Part shown: piece after piece, positions 24,488-35,000 of the stretch | Layout: the number at the start of each line of letters is the position of its first letter | Position numbering within the stretch: position 1 is the first letter of the stretch | Assembly: GCF_010894435.1 (NCBI RefSeq) | Contig: NZ_JAAIXZ010000001.1 | Coordinates: 650,322-714,321, forward strand | Source of the DNA: Pyxidicoccus trucidator | GTDB taxonomy: Bacteria; Myxococcota; Myxococcia; Myxococcales; Myxococcaceae | Direction of reading: 5' to 3' | DNA: 64,000 nucleotides | Notes under the pieces: generated by a model | What the model saw: only the letters and a program-made list of their open reading frames with translations | Told to the model about the DNA's origin: nothing | The model's database searches: none | Position numbers and translations under genes: made by a program

Positions 24488-26821
24488 CTACAGCGTCAGG
24501 AGGAACGCGAGCAGGTCGTCGCGCTGCTCGGGCGTGAGGGCCCGGGTGTCGCCGTGCTTCGGCCCGGAGGTCTCCAGCAGCGCGCGCAGCGGGAAGCGCG
24601 TCTCCACCACCAGCCGCCCGTCCTTCACGCCATACCCGGCGGTGGCGCTCGTCAGCAGCGGCCACACGTCCCACGTGCCCACCAGCGACGGCGGCGCCGC
24701 GCCCGTCACCAGCGTCTGCTGCTCCAGCCGCAACGGCAGCGCCACCGGCGTGCCCACGTCGAGGTACTTCCCGCGCGTGGCCACGTCCTGGTCCAGCGTG
24801 TAGAGCGGCGCGGGGTGGCACTCCAGGCACCCGCCCTGCCCCTCGAACAGCTCGCGCCCTCGCGCGGGCCGCCCCACCCGGCCGTCCGGCAACTCCACCG
24901 TCTCCAGCGGCGCGCCGTCCTCGCCCCGGAACGGGTTGGGCGGCGTGGCCATCAGCGCATTGAAGAGGGTGAGCGCCTCCACCTCCTCGGGGGACGGGTC
25001 CGGGTTGTGGAAGCGGTTGCGCGCGCCCACGAAGCTCGCCGTCTCCGCGAGGCTGTGGTGGCTGGCCGGCGTGAAGTACGGCGGCGTGTCGCGGCTGCCC
25101 AGCACCGTGGTGGAGCGGTAGATGCGGTTGGGCTGCGTCTTCTCGTAGAAGACGCCGCCGGTGTGGCCCTCGATGTGGCAGCCGTCGCAGGTGATGCCCG
25201 AGCGCCCGAGGTCCACGTAGTAGAGCACCTGTCCCAGCCGGCGCTTGGCCTGCGCGCGCGACACCACCACCGTGAGCTGGCGCAACACGCGAGCACGGCC
25301 CGTCCGCGCCTCGCGCACGTCCACCACCGCCACCGTCCGCGTGAAGCGGTTGAGCACGTAGAGCGTGCGCCCGTCCGGAGCCAGCGCCAGCGCGCGCGGC
25401 CCGGAGTGCAGCTCCTCCCCTGCCCGCCCGTTCGTCCCGAAGTCCGCGGCCGGGCGGATGCGGGGCGTGCCGTCCGGCGGCTCCAGCTCCACCTCCTGAA
25501 GCACCGCACCGCGCGCCGCCTTCTCGCCCGCCACCAGCGCCCGCGCGTCCAGCACCCGCACCCGGCCCAGGCCCACGTCCGCCGCGTAGAGCAGCCCGGC
25601 GGCGTCATCCAGCGCCAGCCCCTCCGTCACGCCCGCGCCGAAGCCCCGGTGTCGCACGTAGCCGCCGCTCGCCGGGTCCACCACCGCCACGCCGCTGTTG
25701 GCGCTCACCTCCATGCGCTGGGGGTTGGGGCCCACGTTCGGCCCCAGGCTGGCCATGAAGAGGCGTCCCAGCCGCTCGCTCGCCACCAGCGCGCGCGGGG
25801 CCTTGCCGCCCATCACCTGCGCGCGGAAGGGCTCCGTGTGGCCGCCCACAATCGACACGCCCGGCCCCGGCACCACCGTGGCCACGGGCGCGCCGTCCTC
25901 CTGGCGAAGCAGCTCCAGTTGCCCCGTCTGGAGGCTGCCCACCGCCAGCAGGTCCTTCCACCGCGCGAGCGCGCGAGGGTTGGGGTCCACCGCCACGGAC
26001 CACCGGGGCTTTCCGTCGGCGAGCGACAGCGCGTGGACCCTGTCCCGCACGTGCTCGGCGACGAAGGCCACGCCGCGCGCGCCATCCACCTCCAGCCCAT
26101 GTGCGCCGAGCGGCGCGGGCAGCACCCGGGGCGCGCTCCCCGGAGCATCCAGCGCGTACAGGTGGAGCTCCGGCTGGTAGCGGTGCACCACGGCCAGCCA
26201 CGGCTTCCCTGTCGCATCATTATATGTATCGAGCGCGGAGGGCCCGTCCCCCACCGCCAGCCGCTCCACGCGTCCGGACTCCACGTCCAGCGTGAATACG
26301 GTGTCCGTGGGCGGCGAGGCGATGAACAGCGTGCGCCCGTCCGGGGCCAGCGCCATCGCCGTCAGGTCTTGGAAGGCCGCGTCGTTCACCACCGTGAGGC
26401 GCGCGGCGCCTTCCCCGCCTTCGAGCCGAGCCTCCACCACCACCTGCGGCGCGTCCTCCGGCAGCGCCAGGCCGGCCGGCAGGCGGGTGTAGGCGTGGCC
26501 CGCGTCCACCACCACCAGCGGCAGCTCGCGAGACAGCGGCGGGCCCAGCACCAGCTTCAGCCCGGGCACCAGCCGCTCGCCCTGGATGGACAGCGGCTGA
26601 GACGTCTCATTGCTGAGGAGGCGCGGCCCCACCGAGACGAGCCGGGGCCGCGCAGAGGGCGCGGCCGTCGGCGCATCCCCCGGAGCCTCGGGCCCGGGTC
26701 CGCCGCGACGCAGCACCACCACGCCCGTGGCGGCCAGCACCGCCACCGCCACCAGCGCCGCCAGCACTCCCCGCCTGCGAGCCGAGCCCGTCAATGTCGT
26801 GAAACCTCCTCGCGGCAGCAT
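24488..26821 (-). CDS. Beta-propeller di-heme cytochrome c protein
   Basis: 777 residues. An N-terminal hydrophobic segment (VLAALVAVAVLAATGVVVL) anchors or exports the protein. Residues about 140-480 repeat a propeller pattern (LAPDGRTLFIASPPTDTVFT, LALDDAAGLLYAADVGLG, LALAPDGRTLYVLNRFTRTV). The C-terminal part has two c-heme sites, CDGCH (about 545) and CLECH (about 665), as in MauG/cytochrome c peroxidase-type proteins. A periplasmic or surface redox role is likely; the substrate is unknown. The ATG at 26821 has a G-rich stretch upstream; a TTG nine codons downstream follows AGGAGG and is a serious alternative start. Divergent from the Glt/Nfs-like operon. Confidence 0.8.
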   Translation of the reverse strand: MLPRGGFTTLTGSARRRGVLAALVAVAVLAATGVVVLRRGGPGPEAPGDAPTAAPSARPRLVSVGPRLLSNETSQPLSIQGERLVPGLKLVLGPPLSRELPLVVVDAGHAYTRLPAGLALPEDAPQVVVEARLEGGEGAARLTVVNDAAFQDLTAMALAPDGRTLFIASPPTDTVFTLDVESGRVERLAVGDGPSALDTYNDATGKPWLAVVHRYQPELHLYALDAPGSAPRVLPAPLGAHGLEVDGARGVAFVAEHVRDRVHALSLADGKPRWSVAVDPNPRALARWKDLLAVGSLQTGQLELLRQEDGAPVATVVPGPGVSIVGGHTEPFRAQVMGGKAPRALVASERLGRLFMASLGPNVGPNPQRMEVSANSGVAVVDPASGGYVRHRGFGAGVTEGLALDDAAGLLYAADVGLGRVRVLDARALVAGEKAARGAVLQEVELEPPDGTPRIRPAADFGTNGRAGEELHSGPRALALAPDGRTLYVLNRFTRTVAVVDVREARTGRARVLRQLTVVVSRAQAKRRLGQVLYYVDLGRSGITCDGCHIEGHTGGVFYEKTQPNRIYRSTTVLGSRDTPPYFTPASHHSLAETASFVGARNRFHNPDPSPEEVEALTLFNALMATPPNPFRGEDGAPLETVELPDGRVGRPARGRELFEGQGGCLECHPAPLYTLDQDVATRGKYLDVGTPVALPLRLEQQTLVTGAAPPSLVGTWDVWPLLTSATAGYGVKDGRLVVETRFPLRALLETSGPKHGDTRALTPEQRDDLLAFLLTL

Positions 26822-27029
26822 CCCCCATCGCCCATCACGCCGCGATGATCATGAGCCTTGCCTGCTCGGCCGCACTCCGACGGCGGGAGCACGAAATCAC
26901 GCCCTCCCACGCCAATCTTCCAGCGGGCCGGCACAGAATGAGCCGTTTCGGGGAGCACGCGCCCCACATGGGGTGGAGTGCCCCCCACACCTATGTGTGC
27001 GCGCATTCAGGATGGAACTGGAGTGTGCG

Positions 27030-27058
27030 TTGACAGGTCGGTACACGCATCGCTTAAC
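27030..27058 (+). promoter_or_regulatory. Sigma-70-like promoter with predicted leaderless start
   Basis: TTGACA at 27030-27035, a 17-base spacer, and CTTAAC at 27053-27058. The -35 is perfect and the -10 matches at three positions. The expected transcription start, about seven bases after the -10, falls on the ATG at 27065, and no Shine-Dalgarno sequence is visible. This suggests the operon's first cistron is leaderless. Confidence 0.6.
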
Positions 27059-27064
27059 CTGTTG

Positions 27065-27466
27065 ATGATGCGACGCTTCCTCCTCTGCATGGCCGTCGCC
27101 CAGCTCCTCGGAATCGGCATGCTGATCACCCCGAGTGACTCCTGGGCCCAGAGCCGCGGCCGTAACGCGCGCTCTGCGAAGTCGAAGTCCAGCAAGAAGG
27201 CCAGCTCCAAGGCCCCGCCGAAAATCGAGACGAAGGGCACAGCCGTGACGGATCCGGTGACGGGCGAGCCCGACGCCGCCGCCTCGTCCGCACCGCCGCA
27301 GCGCGGCCCGGCCCGTATCGACTTCGACGACCGGCTCATCCAGGGCCAGACGAACAAGTCCGGAGCCGTCTATCTCTATGACCGCAAGGAGCTGAAGACG
27401 CGGTCCATGATCCGCGAGCGCGAGAGCTTCCGTTCCGAGACGCTCTCCACGGTGTACGACCAATAG
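27065..27466 (+). CDS. Small secreted protein, first gene of a Glt/Nfs-like operon
   Basis: 133 residues. A signal peptide (RRFLLCMAVAQLLGIGMLI, cleavage near WAQ) precedes a lysine- and serine-rich stretch (SAKSKSSKKASSKA) and a short C-terminal domain containing IDFDDRLIQGQTNKSGAVYL. The C-terminus is charged and helical (TRSMIRERESFRSE). No known family recognised; position directly before the FHA/AgmX-PglI gene recalls the small GltF/NfsF-type proteins of related machines, but this is inference from context only. The start is ATG 27065 or the adjacent ATG 27068, with no SD, fitting the leaderless promoter. Confidence 0.75.
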   Translation: MMRRFLLCMAVAQLLGIGMLITPSDSWAQSRGRNARSAKSKSSKKASSKAPPKIETKGTAVTDPVTGEPDAAASSAPPQRGPARIDFDDRLIQGQTNKSGAVYLYDRKELKTRSMIRERESFRSETLSTVYDQ

Positions 27467-27505
27467 GGCAGCACCGCCCACCTGCCCTTGAAGGGAGCGT
27501 CACCG

Positions 27506-29758
27506 TTGAGCGGTCAGCCCAGTGTCCTGCAAGTCGTCATCCTCCGCGACGGACTCCTCGTGGGAACGGAGGTGTTCGTCCCCGGCACCTATGCGCTCGG
27601 CTCGGACCCGACGTCCGACCTGCGCCTGGATGACCCGTCCGTCGAGCCGCGCCACGCGCTGCTCTACTTCCAGAACGGGCGCGCGGCCATCCAGGACGCG
27701 GGCTCCGCCATCGGCCTCTTCGTCAACGGCCACCGCGTGTCCGCGTGCGAAATCCGCTCCGTGGACGAGGTGCTCTGCGGCCCCTTCGTCCTGAAGACCC
27801 GGGTGCTGGCGCAGAGGCCACAGGAGGCCAAGCCCCAGCCGCCGCCGGAAGTCGCCGCGCTGCTCGGCACCGTCCAGCCTCCGCCACCCGTGGCCCCCGC
27901 GCCCATGGCGCAGCAGCCCTCGCCCGTGCGGCAGCTCCGTCCGGCGGTGCAGCAGCAGGTCGCTCCGCAGCAGCCGCTCGCCACCACCGTCCCCGCCGTG
28001 CGCGCCGTGCCGCAGCCTCCGCCGCCCCAGCCCGCGCTCCGGCCGGTGCCGCCGCAGCCCGCGGCCCCCATGCGCGGGAGCAACGTGGTGACGCAGGCCG
28101 CGTACGCGCCCTCCACCCCGGTCCCCATGCCGGCGCCCGAGCCGCAGGCCGTCTCGCCCATGCCCGTTCCGGGGGCGCACGCGCCGTGGCCCTCGCAGCA
28201 GCAGGCGCCCGTGCCCGTGCCGGCCGGCACCCTGCCCTCGGTGCGCCGCCGCGCCACGCAGGACCCGCAGCCCGCCGTCAACACCGGCATCCTGCTCGCG
28301 GACGACCTGATGGCGGACCTCGCCCTCGAGCCGCTGCCCGAGTCCACGGGCCCGCTGCTCCAGGAGCAGCGCGTCGCCACCCGGCCCACGCACGCGCCGC
28401 GCATCGCCCCCGGCAAGGGCTCCGCGCAGCTCTACCTGGAGCTGTACTGGGGCGCCATCCGCCGCGACGCGCGCCGCTTCAAGCCCGACAAGAAGAAGCC
28501 GGTGCAGGCCTCGCTGGACCTGCCGGAGGCCATGCCGCTGTGGGGCTTCACGCTGCCGGAGACGGGCGCGCCCTTCACCCTCGCCGAGACGCTCAACGGC
28601 TCCTTCCGCCTCTTCGTGCCCCCGGGCACCGAGGTGGAGAAGAGCGGCAATGACGGCCGCTTCGCCCCCGTCACCGGCGCCGCGCTGGAGTCCGACGGCA
28701 GCCGCCGCTTCCTCACCCTGCGCGAGGGCACCGCCGCGCGCCTGACGCAGGGCCACATGTCGCTGGTGGCCTACGCGGCCCCCAAGCCCGCGCGCGTCTG
28801 GGTGAACCCCTTCCAGGGCATGCCCTGGCTGGCGCTGGCGTGCTTCATCATGTTCGGCGGCGCCTTCGCGTCCTTCATCGTCCTCAAGCCGGAGAGCCCG
28901 GAGACGGCGGACTTCACGCAGAAGAACCTGCCGCCCGTGGCCCTGCGCCTCATCGCCCCCGAGCCGAAGAAGAAGGAAGAGGCGAAGAAGAAGCTGGAGG
29001 CCCTGAAGCAGAAGGCCCCCAAGCCGGTGAAGGAGAAGGTCGCGGAGAAGGCCCCGCCCAAGCCGGTGGAGAAGACGCCGCCCCAGCCCGCCAAGGCCGT
29101 GGCCGCCCCGCCGGAGAGCAAGGCGCTCAAGGCGCTGGCCAAGCTGTCCGCCGCCGGCCCCGCCACCAATGACCTGCTCGCCGCCGTGGACAAGCTGGGC
29201 AGCGGCCCGGGCAGCAAGAACGTGAAGAACAGCAACTACAAGCTGTCCGGCCTCATCGGGAAGGCCCCCATCGCCAACGCGGGCCTGGGCACCTTCGGCC
29301 TGGGCGGCGGTGGCAAGGGCGGCGGCGCCACGCTGGGCGCTGAAATCCTGCGCGGCAAGGGCGGCGGCGGCATTGGCGCGCTGGGCGTGGGCGGCGTGGG
29401 CAAGGGCAAGGTGGGCGGCACCGTCACCCGCGCCACGGCCCGCAGCATCGCCTCCACCCAGGGCACCGTGGACCGCGAGGCCGTGGCCCGCGTCATCAAC
29501 AGCCACCTCAACGAGGTGCACGGCTGCTACGAGCGCGCGCTGCTGAAGAACCCCGGCCTCGCCGGCAAGGTGGTGCTGGAGTGGACCATCGGCGCCGCCG
29601 GCCGCGTCGTCGCCGCCAAGACGAAGTCCTCCACGCTCAGCAACGCCGCCGTCGAGGCCTGCATCCTCTCCAGCCTCAAGACGTGGACCTTCCCCGCCCC
29701 CAAGGGTGGTGTCGTCATCATCACCTACCCGTTCCTCTTCAACTCGGTCGGCTACTGA
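27506..29758 (+). CDS. FHA domain - transmembrane - AgmX/PglI C-terminal domain protein (GltG/NfsG-like)
   Basis: 750 residues. An FHA domain (about 5-100; YALGSDPTSDLRLDDPSVEP then RHALLYF) would bind phosphothreonine in the cytoplasm. A proline/alanine-rich linker (110-260) and a second globular part (300-430) lead to a single membrane helix near 440-460 (WLALACFIMFGGAFASFIVL). A lysine/proline-rich TonB-like stretch crosses the periplasm, followed by a glycine-rich segment and the AgmX/PglI C-terminal domain (HLNEVHGCYERALLKNPGLA, then the final YPFLFNSVGY). This architecture is that of GltG (PglI) and NfsG, which link cytoplasmic regulation to envelope complexes. The TTG at 27506 has AAGGGAG seven bases upstream; no better start exists. 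Confidence 0.88.
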   Translation: MSGQPSVLQVVILRDGLLVGTEVFVPGTYALGSDPTSDLRLDDPSVEPRHALLYFQNGRAAIQDAGSAIGLFVNGHRVSACEIRSVDEVLCGPFVLKTRVLAQRPQEAKPQPPPEVAALLGTVQPPPPVAPAPMAQQPSPVRQLRPAVQQQVAPQQPLATTVPAVRAVPQPPPPQPALRPVPPQPAAPMRGSNVVTQAAYAPSTPVPMPAPEPQAVSPMPVPGAHAPWPSQQQAPVPVPAGTLPSVRRRATQDPQPAVNTGILLADDLMADLALEPLPESTGPLLQEQRVATRPTHAPRIAPGKGSAQLYLELYWGAIRRDARRFKPDKKKPVQASLDLPEAMPLWGFTLPETGAPFTLAETLNGSFRLFVPPGTEVEKSGNDGRFAPVTGAALESDGSRRFLTLREGTAARLTQGHMSLVAYAAPKPARVWVNPFQGMPWLALACFIMFGGAFASFIVLKPESPETADFTQKNLPPVALRLIAPEPKKKEEAKKKLEALKQKAPKPVKEKVAEKAPPKPVEKTPPQPAKAVAAPPESKALKALAKLSAAGPATNDLLAAVDKLGSGPGSKNVKNSNYKLSGLIGKAPIANAGLGTFGLGGGGKGGGATLGAEILRGKGGGGIGALGVGGVGKGKVGGTVTRATARSIASTQGTVDREAVARVINSHLNEVHGCYERALLKNPGLAGKVVLEWTIGAAGRVVAAKTKSSTLSNAAVEACILSSLKTWTFPAPKGGVVIITYPFLFNSVGY

Positions 29759-29808
29759 CGCGGCCCCCTCCGCGCCCGTTCCCCCCATCCGTCCAGGAAG
29801 CCCCCATC

Positions 29809-30444
29809 GTGCGATACGCCCTGCTCATCCTCCTGTTCCTGGTGCCCGGCCTCGCCCGTGCGCAGGCCGAGGCGCTCGAGAACCCCGGCACCGTCTCCGC
29901 CATCCAGGAGCGCCAGTACCGGCTGCAACATGAGCTGACGCTCGGCGTCGGCGTGCTGCCCGATGACGCCTTCTACAAGGGCCTCATCGGCACCGTCGCG
30001 TACACGTACCACTTCAGCGACAGCTTCGGCTGGCAGGTGGGACGCGGCACCTACAGCTACAACGTCCAGACGGCCCTGCGCACCCAGCTGGAGCGCGACT
30101 TCGAGGTGGCCCCCACGGCGTCCGCCTACGAGGACCAGGTCCAGTGGATGGTGGGCTCGGACCTCGTCTGGAGCCCGCTGTACGGGAAGTTCGCCTTCCT
30201 CAACAACCGGGTGCTGCACTTCGAGGCGTTCCTCCTCGGCGGCGGCACCGTGGTGAAGATCAACCGCGCGGACGGCTTCCGTCCCGCGGCCAACGTGGGC
30301 GTGGGCCTGCGGCTCTTCAGCGGCCCGACGCTCTCCTTCCGGCTGGACGTGACGAACAACGTCGTCTTCGCCGGTACGTCGCGCATCAACAACGTCCTCT
30401 CGGTCCAGCTCGGCACCGCGTTCAACTTCGGCGCCACGGAATGA
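29809..30444 (+). CDS. Outer-membrane beta-barrel protein (GltA/GltB-like family)
   Basis: 211 residues. A signal peptide ending ARAQA precedes alternating aromatic and glycine beta strands (LTLGVGVLPDDAFYKGLIG, YTYHFSDSFGWQVGRG, VLHFEAFLLGGGTVV, VGVGLRLFSGPTLSFRLDV), and the chain ends in a strand with aromatic residues. This is the small eight-to-ten-strand outer-membrane barrel found in the myxobacterial Glt/Nfs-type clusters. The GTG at 29809 follows AGGAAG. Its stop overlaps the next ATG (ATGA), so it is coupled to the TPR gene. It would supply the outer-membrane part of the machine. Confidence 0.85.
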   Translation: MRYALLILLFLVPGLARAQAEALENPGTVSAIQERQYRLQHELTLGVGVLPDDAFYKGLIGTVAYTYHFSDSFGWQVGRGTYSYNVQTALRTQLERDFEVAPTASAYEDQVQWMVGSDLVWSPLYGKFAFLNNRVLHFEAFLLGGGTVVKINRADGFRPAANVGVGLRLFSGPTLSFRLDVTNNVVFAGTSRINNVLSVQLGTAFNFGATE

Positions 30445-32087
30445 ATCCCCGCTCACTCGTCGCCGCGCTCGCCAGCGCCGCGCTCCTCGTGTCCCCGGCA
30501 CCCGCCACCGCCCAGCAGTCCGGCGGCGGCGCGCTGCCCATGCCCCCGCCTCCCGCCGGTGCCCCGCGCCCGGCCGGTGGCGCCACTTCCACGCCCGCCA
30601 GCGGCAAGCCCGCAGCTGCCTCCGGCACGGCGCCTGCTCCGGCCGCCGGTGCACCGGCCACGCCCGCTGCCGCCGAGGCTCCCGCCAAGCCCGCCGAGGC
30701 CGCTCCGCCCCCGCCGCAGAAGGTGGACAACGCCGTCTTCGACAAGGCGCTGCAGGACTACTTCGACGGCGACCCGCGCGCCGCCGCCGGGCCGCTGTAC
30801 GCCTGGCTGCAGCAGGCGCCGAAGACGGACGAGAACTACGCCTGGGGCCAGTACTTCCTCGCGCGGAGCCTCATCGACCTGGGCCTGACGCACGCGGGGG
30901 CCTCGTACCTCGCGCGCATCGCCCGCGAGCGCTCCAACCCCAACGCGCTGCCCCGTGCGCTGGACTCGCTCAAGCAGCTGACGAACCGGCCGCACGACGA
31001 GGTGATGATCGACGAGCAGGTCTTCGGCGCGCTGGACCTCGGCTTCCTGCCGGAGGAGACGGGCGCGTACGCCCACTACCAGCAGGGCCTGGTGGACCTG
31101 CGCGTGGGCAACGAGCGCTGGGCCAACACCCACTTCGCCAAGCTCTCCGAGACGAGCCCCGAGGCCAGCCACGCGAAGTTCGCCCTGCTCGTCACCCGGC
31201 TCAAGTCGGTAAAGGAGCCCTCCGAGGAGCTCATCACCGACTTCCTCGGCCTGTCCAAGGACGAGAAGCTCACCCGCGAGGCGCGCAACGAGGCGGCGCT
31301 CGCGGTGGCCCGCCTGCGCTACGAGCGCAAGGACTACACGGGCGCGCTGGAGGCGTACAACCTCGTCAAGCTGCCGGAGCTGGACCCGGGCCGCGCCAGC
31401 CTCTACCTGGAGGAGGCGTGGACCCGCTACAAGCTGGGGGAGCTGCGCGCCTCGCTGGGCATCCTCACCACGCTGGACGCCCCCGTCTTCCGCGACGAGT
31501 TCCTCCCGGACAAGTACCTGCTGCGCGCGCTCATCTACCGTGACTTGTGCCACTACCTGCCCGCCAAGCGCGCCGCCAAGGAGCTGACGCGCCGCTTCGC
31601 GGACTCGCTGGAGGCCGTGCGCGAGCGCGAGGACCTCACCCAGGACGTGCGCCTGCGCCGCGCGGCCAACGCCCACGGCGGCACCCAGCGCGCCGCGCGC
31701 TTCGTGGAAGTGCTGGACCTCGAGGGCGAGCGCCTGGGCCGCTACGCCGGCAGCTTCGGCGACCGGCTCTTCGCGCACCTCACCAAGATGTATGACCTTT
31801 CCCGCGCCGAAGCGGTCCGCGTCCACGACGCGCGGCTGGCCGAGGCAGTGCGCCAGGAAGCAGACACCCTGCTGCGCGCCGCCGAGCAGGTGCGACTCAT
31901 GGAGTACGAAGTGGGCCTGAAGCTGTACGAGCGCGTGAAGAAGGGCGCGAAGGTGGTGGCGCCGGAGGACGAGCAGGCGCTCTCCCCCGCCCAGGTCGCC
32001 TTCCGCTTCAGCGGTGAGTACTGGAACGACGAGCTGAAGTCGTACCGGGTCAACATCGAGAGCCGCTGCATCGAGGAGACCCCATGA
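30441..32087 (+). CDS. Secreted TPR-like protein (GltC-like position)
   Basis: 548 residues. A signal peptide (AALASAALLVSPAPATAQQ) precedes an alanine/proline-rich linker (about 30-95) and a helical repeat domain from about 100 to 400 (FDKALQDYFDGDPRAAAGPL, YAHYQQGLVDLRVGNERWAN, LYLEEAWTRYKLGELRASLG). The C-terminal 120 residues are helical and charged. The ATG overlaps the stop before it and its own stop overlaps the next ATG (both ATGA), so it is made in stoichiometric coupling with its neighbours. Expected in the periplasm, bridging the outer-membrane barrel to the inner-membrane part. The GltC comparison rests on context and TPR content, not on clear sequence recall. Confidence 0.8.
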   Translation: MNPRSLVAALASAALLVSPAPATAQQSGGGALPMPPPPAGAPRPAGGATSTPASGKPAAASGTAPAPAAGAPATPAAAEAPAKPAEAAPPPPQKVDNAVFDKALQDYFDGDPRAAAGPLYAWLQQAPKTDENYAWGQYFLARSLIDLGLTHAGASYLARIARERSNPNALPRALDSLKQLTNRPHDEVMIDEQVFGALDLGFLPEETGAYAHYQQGLVDLRVGNERWANTHFAKLSETSPEASHAKFALLVTRLKSVKEPSEELITDFLGLSKDEKLTREARNEAALAVARLRYERKDYTGALEAYNLVKLPELDPGRASLYLEEAWTRYKLGELRASLGILTTLDAPVFRDEFLPDKYLLRALIYRDLCHYLPAKRAAKELTRRFADSLEAVREREDLTQDVRLRRAANAHGGTQRAARFVEVLDLEGERLGRYAGSFGDRLFAHLTKMYDLSRAEAVRVHDARLAEAVRQEADTLLRAAEQVRLMEYEVGLKLYERVKKGAKVVAPEDEQALSPAQVAFRFSGEYWNDELKSYRVNIESRCIEETP

Positions 32088-35000
32088 CCGGCCACCTGAC
32101 CGGCCTGATTGCCGCCGCGCTGCTCGCGGCCGCCCCCGGAAGCCCCGGCCGCGCCGGCCCGGGCGCCAACCCGATTGTGTCCAAGGCGAAGGAGCGCGAC
32201 GAGTTCGTCTCCAAGCTCAAGCGCGACATCTTCAAGGTGGACCGCTCCATCGGCGAGACGGAGAAGCTCATCTCCAAGAGCCGCAACGCGCCGTACCTGC
32301 CGGACCTCCAGTTCCGGCTGGCCGAGCTGTACGTGGAGAAGAGCCGCTACGTGTACTACCTCCAGGTCGAGTCCCGGCCCGAGGGTGCCAGCGGCGCCAT
32401 CGTCTCTCCCGAGACGCGGCTGATGAAGCAGAAGGCCGTGCAGATGTACTACCGGCTGCTGCGCGAGTACCCGGACTTCAAGGACGGCGACCAGGTGACG
32501 TTCTACCTGGCGCACGAGCAGCGCGAGCTGGGCCAGTTCGACGAGATGCTCAAGACGCTCGGCGACCTGACGCGCAAGTTCCCCAACAGCCCGCTGCGGC
32601 TGGAGGCGGAGCAGATTCTGGGCGACCACTTCTTCGACAAGGCGGACCTCGTCGAGGCGGAGAAGCACTACCAGGCGATTCTCGAGGCCCCGCCCTCGCC
32701 GGTGCACGACCTGGCCCGCTACAAGATGGGCTGGATTCGCGTCAACCAGGCCAAGCACGCGGAGGCGGTGACGTTCTTCGAGGCCGCCGCCGCCAGCGCG
32801 CCGCTGCCCGGCACGGACGTGAAGAAGGCGCTCAACGTCAAGCGCGAGGCGCTGCTGGACCTCGTCTACAGCTACACCGAGGCCAAGCCCCCCAAGGGCG
32901 CGCTCAACTACTTCGAGAAGCTCAGCGACAGTCGCGCCACGTACTCGCTCGCGCTGGACAAGCTGGGCAACCGCTACTTCATCAAGCAGCAGTACGAGTG
33001 GGCCATCCCCGCGCTGCGCAAGCTGATGGAAATCCAGCATGACCCGGAGCTCGACTTGGAGCGCGGGCAGAAGCTCTATGACGCCATCAAGGCGTCCAAG
33101 GGCAAGGTGATGCCGGAGCCGGAGGACCTGCGCTTCCTCGTGCGCGCGGCCGTGCAGAGCAAGACGGACCCGGAGCTGGCGGAGGTGGAGCGCAAGAAGC
33201 ACCTGGTGGAGCTGGAGGAGATGGCGAGAGACCTCTCCACCCTGCTGCACGTGGCGGCGCAGAAGAAGGAGGAGAAGGACCTCTACCTGCGCGCGGCGGC
33301 GGCCTACGAGGCGTACCTGGGCCTCTTCCGTCCCGACCAGTACGTGCGGCCCATCATGAAGAACCGCGCCGAGGCGCTGTTCGCCGCCAACGCCTTCCCG
33401 GAGGCCGCGCGCCAGTTCGAGGAGCTGGCCCAGTACGAGGCCAAGGCGAAGGACGCCAAGGGCGAGGAGGAGGCCCTCAACGCGGCGCTGCTCGCGCACT
33501 TCTCCACGCTCAAGCCGGAGGAGGCGCAGAAGCGCAACGCCTTCGAGGTGGCGGACGCGCGCCAGGCCATGAAGCTCTTGGGCGCCGAGTTCGTGTCGCG
33601 CTACCCGCAGAGCGGCAACGCGCTCAACGTGAAGTTCAACATCGCCCGCGCCTACTACGAGGACGGCGAGTACCCGAAGGCGGCGGAGCTGTTCACCGCC
33701 TTCGCCCTCACCCACCCCTCGCACAAGGAAGCCGCCGTCGCCGGCAACCTCGCGCTGGACAGCCTGCGGCAGGTCAACGACTTCAAGGGCCTGGACGAGA
33801 CGGGGAAGAAGTTCCTCTCCTCGCCGCTGCCGGCCGCCTTCCGCGCGGACGTGCAGAAGATTCTCACCCAGAGCCGCGCCGAGGCGCTGGACGAGCTGGC
33901 CCTCGCGAGCGCCCAGGAGACGGGCGACGTCATCCAGGGCCTCGTCAAGGTGGCGGACGAGAACAAGAACTCCGAAATCGGCGAGAAGGCCCTGTACGGC
34001 GCCTTCACCGCGGCGCGCGAGAAGCGCGACATGCAGGCCGAGCGCGAGCTGGGCGCGAAGCTGGCGCAGGACTACCCGAAGAGCCAGTACCTGTCCGACG
34101 TGCTGCTGACGCTGGGCCGGCACTCGGCGGAGGCCGCGGCGTTCGGCGAGGCGGCGAGCTGGTTCGAGCAGGTGGGCCAGAAGCTCGGCGGCGACTTCGC
34201 CGCGGTGGACGGCTGGCTGGCCGGCGCGCGGCTGCGCATGGCGCTGGGTGAGTACAAGGAAGCGGCCCGCAACCTGGAAGCCGCGGCCGAAGTCTCCGGC
34301 GCGCGCAAGTCCGAGGTGCTGGTGCTGCTGGCCGAGACGCGCCTGAAGCAGAAGGACTACACCCGCGCGAAGACGGCGGCGGACGCCGCGCTGAAGCTGG
34401 ACGCGCGCAGCGCGGGCGCCGCGGCGGTGCTGGCGCAGGTGCAGGCCGCCACCGCCCCCACGGCGCCGGCGGACGCGCTCATCGCCACCCTCACCAAGGC
34501 GGTGCAGGGCCCCAACGGGCAGACGGAGGAGGCCGCCAAGGGCCTGTGGTACCTCGGCGAAATCCTCTACCGCGGCTACAAGGATTTGCCGGCCGACAAG
34601 GTGGAGGAGAAGGTCGCTGCCCTGCAGAGCCTGGAGGGCATCTACACGCAGGCCGCGCAGCTGGGCTACCCCGAGTGGGCGGTGGCCTCGCTGTGGAAGC
34701 TGGGCCTGGCGTACGGGCACATCGCGGACGTGGTGGAGGGGACGCCGGTGCCGGCGGGCCTGTCCGCCGCGGAGTCGCAGCAGTTCCAGGCGGCGGTGAA
34801 GGAGCAGGTCGGGCCGCTGAAGCAGCGCTCGGACGAGGCCTTCAAGGCGTGCCTCTCGCGCGCCGAGTCGCTGGAGGTCTTCAGCGCCGCGGTGGTGGGC
34901 TGCCGGAGCCGCACGGAGACGGCGGCGCTGCCGGTGCCGCAGCCGGGCGCGCCCACGCAGCCGGGCGCCCTGGAGGAGCTGCGCAAGAAGGCCGAGCGCA

